Below are positions 62,065 through 64,000 of a stretch of 64,000 nt of DNA, one piece after another; the stretch's first letter is position 1; each line of letters opens with the position of its first letter. This DNA comes from Gemmatimonadota bacterium. Lineage in GTDB: Bacteria > Gemmatimonadota > Gemmatimonadetes > Gemmatimonadales > Gemmatimonadaceae. The stretch is taken from contig JADJAD010000001.1 in assembly GCA_016704465.1 (NCBI GenBank), forward strand, positions 558,001-622,000. The letters are read 5' to 3'. Made by a program: the position numbers and the translations under genes. The notes beneath the pieces are model-generated. The model was given only the letters and a program-made list of their open reading frames with translations, searched no databases and was not told the DNA's origin.

Positions 62065-64000
62065 GTGACCAGCCTGCTCCAGGACCTCCGCCTCGCCCTT
62101 AGACTCGTCGTCAAGAGCCCGCTCTTCACCTCGGTCGTCGTCCTCACGATGGCCATCGCCATCGGACTCAACACCACGGTATTTGCCGCCGTCGAGGCGC
62201 TGCTGCTGCGCCCCCTCCCGGGCGCCACGCAGCCCGAGCGCATCGTCCAGCTGTACCGGACGTTCCCCGGTATCACGTGGGGCTCCAACTCGGTTCCACA
62301 CTACCAGGATGTCCGGGAGCGCACCACCGACGTCTTTTCCGGGGTGGCGTCGTGGACCTTCTCCACCTTCAGCCTCTCTGCCGGCGACCGTCCGCAGCGC
62401 CTGACGGGGCAGGTTGTCTCGGCCAACTTCTTCTCCACGCTGGGTGTGCGCCCCGCCCTCGGGCGCTTCTTCCTCCCCGATGAAGACGTCGGGCGAGGCG
62501 CCCATCCGGTGGTGGTGCTCGGCGATGGCGGGTGGCGACGCCTGTACGGCGCGGACCCCGGCGTCATCGGCACGACGATCAACCTGAACGGCCGCGCGAT
62601 GGAGATCGTCGGAGTCGCCCCTGCCGGCTTTCGCGGCGTGCTCCACCTCGTCGATCCCATCGCCTACGTCCCACTCATGCAGCTCGGCGAGGTCCAGCCG
62701 GAGCGGGCCCGTTCGTTCGAGAATCGCGGCAACAACTTCATGAACGTGGTCGCCCGGCTCAAGGACGGCGTGACCCCCGCGCAGGCCGCCGACCGGCTCA
62801 CGGCAGTGAACAATGAGCTCGCGGCCGCCTATCCCGACGACTACGCCAAGAGCGGGACCACCGTCATCCTGCAGTCGGACGCCGGCATCCATCCCTCGGT
62901 TCGTTCGGCACAGGTCGGTCTCTCGGCGGTGATCCTCGGGGTCGTCGGCATTCTCCTGCTGGTGGCCTGCGTCAACGTCTCCAACCTCTTCCTGGCCCGC
63001 GCGCGCGACCGCTCGCGGGAGATGGCGGTGCGCCTCGCCATCGGTGCCACCCGCCGCCAGCTGCTGCGGCAGTTGATGGTGGAGAGCCTGCTCTTCGCCG
63101 TGCTCGCCGGTGCGGTCGGAATTGCGGTCGCGTTCGTCGGGATCGGGCTGGCCAACAAGATCTCCATCCCCATGGAAATCGGACTCCGCCCCGACCTCCA
63201 GCTCAATCCGACGGTCCTGACGTTCACCGCGCTGGTGACGCTCGCGGCCGGGCTGCTCTTCGGTCTCGCCCCCGCGCTGCAGGCCACCCGCCCCTCCCTC
63301 GTCCCCGCCCTCAAGGGCGAGGCTCCAGCCGGGGACAGCCGCTCGCGTGTGAAGCAGGGACTGATCGTGGCGCAGATGGCGCTCTCCATCATCCTGCTCA
63401 CCGGCGCCGGACTGTTTGTCTCCAACCTGCGCACCGCCACCCAGCTCGACGTCGGCTTCAACATGGACGACGCCGTGATGGCCAGCGTCGCCCCCTCGCT
63501 GCAGGGCTACGATCGCCCGCGCACCGAAGCGTTCTACAACACGCTGCTGGAACGCCTACGCCAGACGCGCGGCGTGACCGCCGTCGGCATGGTCGACCAG
63601 CTCCCGCTCGCCCTGAGCAACTCGGACAGCCGCGTCGAGATCCCCGGTTACGTCCCCGCCGAGGGCGAGGGGATGAACGTGCACTACTCGAGCATCACGC
63701 CGGACTTTCTGGCCGCGATGGGGATCCGGCTGGTCGCCGGGCGGGACTTCACCGCGCGCGACGACAGCTCGGCGGCACGCGTCATGATCATCAACGAACG
63801 ATTCGCCGAGCGCTTCTGGCCGGGAGAGGATGCGGTCGGCCGCACGGTGCGTCGCGGAGGGCGCGACCACACGGTCATCGGCGTCGTCCCCACCGGCAAG
63901 TACGTCTCACTGGGTGAGGAGCCGCGCGCCTTCATGTACTTCGCGCAGCAGCAGGCATGGTCCGCCGCCATGCAGATCGTGGTGCGCAGCCGCAACGACC
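62065..64000 (+). CDS. MacB/FtsX-type ABC permease (3' end outside window)
   Basis: From GTG 62065 the frame is open to the window end (645 codons). It starts LLQDLRLALRLVVKSPLFTSVVVLTMAIAIGLNTTVFAAVEALLLRPLP, the typical opening of Acidobacteria/Gemmatimonadota 'ADOP' permeases, followed by a MacB-like periplasmic core domain (VVLGDGGWRRLYGADPGVIG, VGVAPAGFRGV). Then come FtsX segments (VILGVVGILLLVACVNVSNLFLARARDRSREMAVRLAIGATRRQLLRQL) and a second periplasmic repeat. These proteins export peptides or lipids and usually have no ABC ATPase fused. It is divergent from the epimerase gene. Partial. Confidence 0.88.
   Translation, partial: MTSLLQDLRLALRLVVKSPLFTSVVVLTMAIAIGLNTTVFAAVEALLLRPLPGATQPERIVQLYRTFPGITWGSNSVPHYQDVRERTTDVFSGVASWTFSTFSLSAGDRPQRLTGQVVSANFFSTLGVRPALGRFFLPDEDVGRGAHPVVVLGDGGWRRLYGADPGVIGTTINLNGRAMEIVGVAPAGFRGVLHLVDPIAYVPLMQLGEVQPERARSFENRGNNFMNVVARLKDGVTPAQAADRLTAVNNELAAAYPDDYAKSGTTVILQSDAGIHPSVRSAQVGLSAVILGVVGILLLVACVNVSNLFLARARDRSREMAVRLAIGATRRQLLRQLMVESLLFAVLAGAVGIAVAFVGIGLANKISIPMEIGLRPDLQLNPTVLTFTALVTLAAGLLFGLAPALQATRPSLVPALKGEAPAGDSRSRVKQGLIVAQMALSIILLTGAGLFVSNLRTATQLDVGFNMDDAVMASVAPSLQGYDRPRTEAFYNTLLERLRQTRGVTAVGMVDQLPLALSNSDSRVEIPGYVPAEGEGMNVHYSSITPDFLAAMGIRLVAGRDFTARDDSSAARVMIINERFAERFWPGEDAVGRTVRRGGRDHTVIGVVPTGKYVSLGEEPRAFMYFAQQQAWSAAMQIVVRSRND

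Noticed and set aside
1..64000. tRNA, rRNA or insertion sequence
   Set aside because: No clover-leaf T-arm signatures, rRNA stretches, transposases or terminal inverted repeats were noticed. A dedicated search was not possible.

Overview
The window is GC-rich genomic DNA from a free-living, Gram-negative-type bacterium. The gene set includes many secreted metallo- and serine peptidases (M20, M28, S8, S9B/DPP4), a Hanks-type kinase with a C-terminal membrane anchor, an MacB/FtsX-type permease, Tat-like signals on a hydantoinase-like protein and an NAD epimerase, an outer-membrane efflux protein, and TTG/GTG starts. This content best fits a soil Gemmatimonadota-like organism. That is an inference from content, as no rRNA or tRNA is present to confirm it. 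No prophage, insertion sequence, CRISPR array or RNA gene was recognised.

Layout. 1-5.7 kb: CHAT/TPR fragment, dihaem cytochrome c, Ser/Thr kinase, M20 peptidase and a GMC oxidoreductase with a compensated frameshift. 5.7-15.3 kb: glycosyltransferase and phosphodiesterase joined by a repeat mini-ORF, a membrane protein, DUF2164, a lipoprotein hydrolase with a short P450, a DASS transporter, and a VOC protein with an ECF sigma factor. 15.3-21.7 kb: M28 peptidase, an AbgT transporter / N-formylglutamate amidohydrolase / LamG-like operon, and a full-length P450. 21.8-28.4 kb: subtilase, a class A beta-lactamase-like gene cut by an in-frame amber codon, a hydantoinase-like amidohydrolase, and an amidase broken near its 3' end. 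28.5-35.7 kb: UPF0182 membrane protein with a clear terminator, a small barrel-like protein, DPP4, and a histone-H1-like lysine-rich protein. 35.7-39.6 kb: CotH / DUF4956 / VTC / subclass B3 metallo-beta-lactamase operon with a palindromic promoter region. 39.8-43.3 kb: RidA and a 1003-residue kinase-M23-aminotransferase fusion. 43.4-47.3 kb: operon of two lipoproteins and a secreted lipase-like protein. 47.9-51.7 kb: luciferase-like oxidoreductase and an unrecognised two-gene module. 52-60.7 kb: metal-handling locus (His-rich protein, CusC/B/A-type efflux with a frameshifted pump gene, HupE/UreJ, membrane anchor, DUF4198). 60.8-64 kb: NAD epimerase, then a permease running off the window.

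Most notable points: the 49.0-51.7 kb module, in which a protein with a possible caspase-like His/Cys pair is translationally coupled to a large helix-Gly-helix protein; single-base lesions in four otherwise intact genes; ten copies of the octamer CGTTAGGC; and a degenerate copy of the epimerase 3' end 9 kb from the intact gene.
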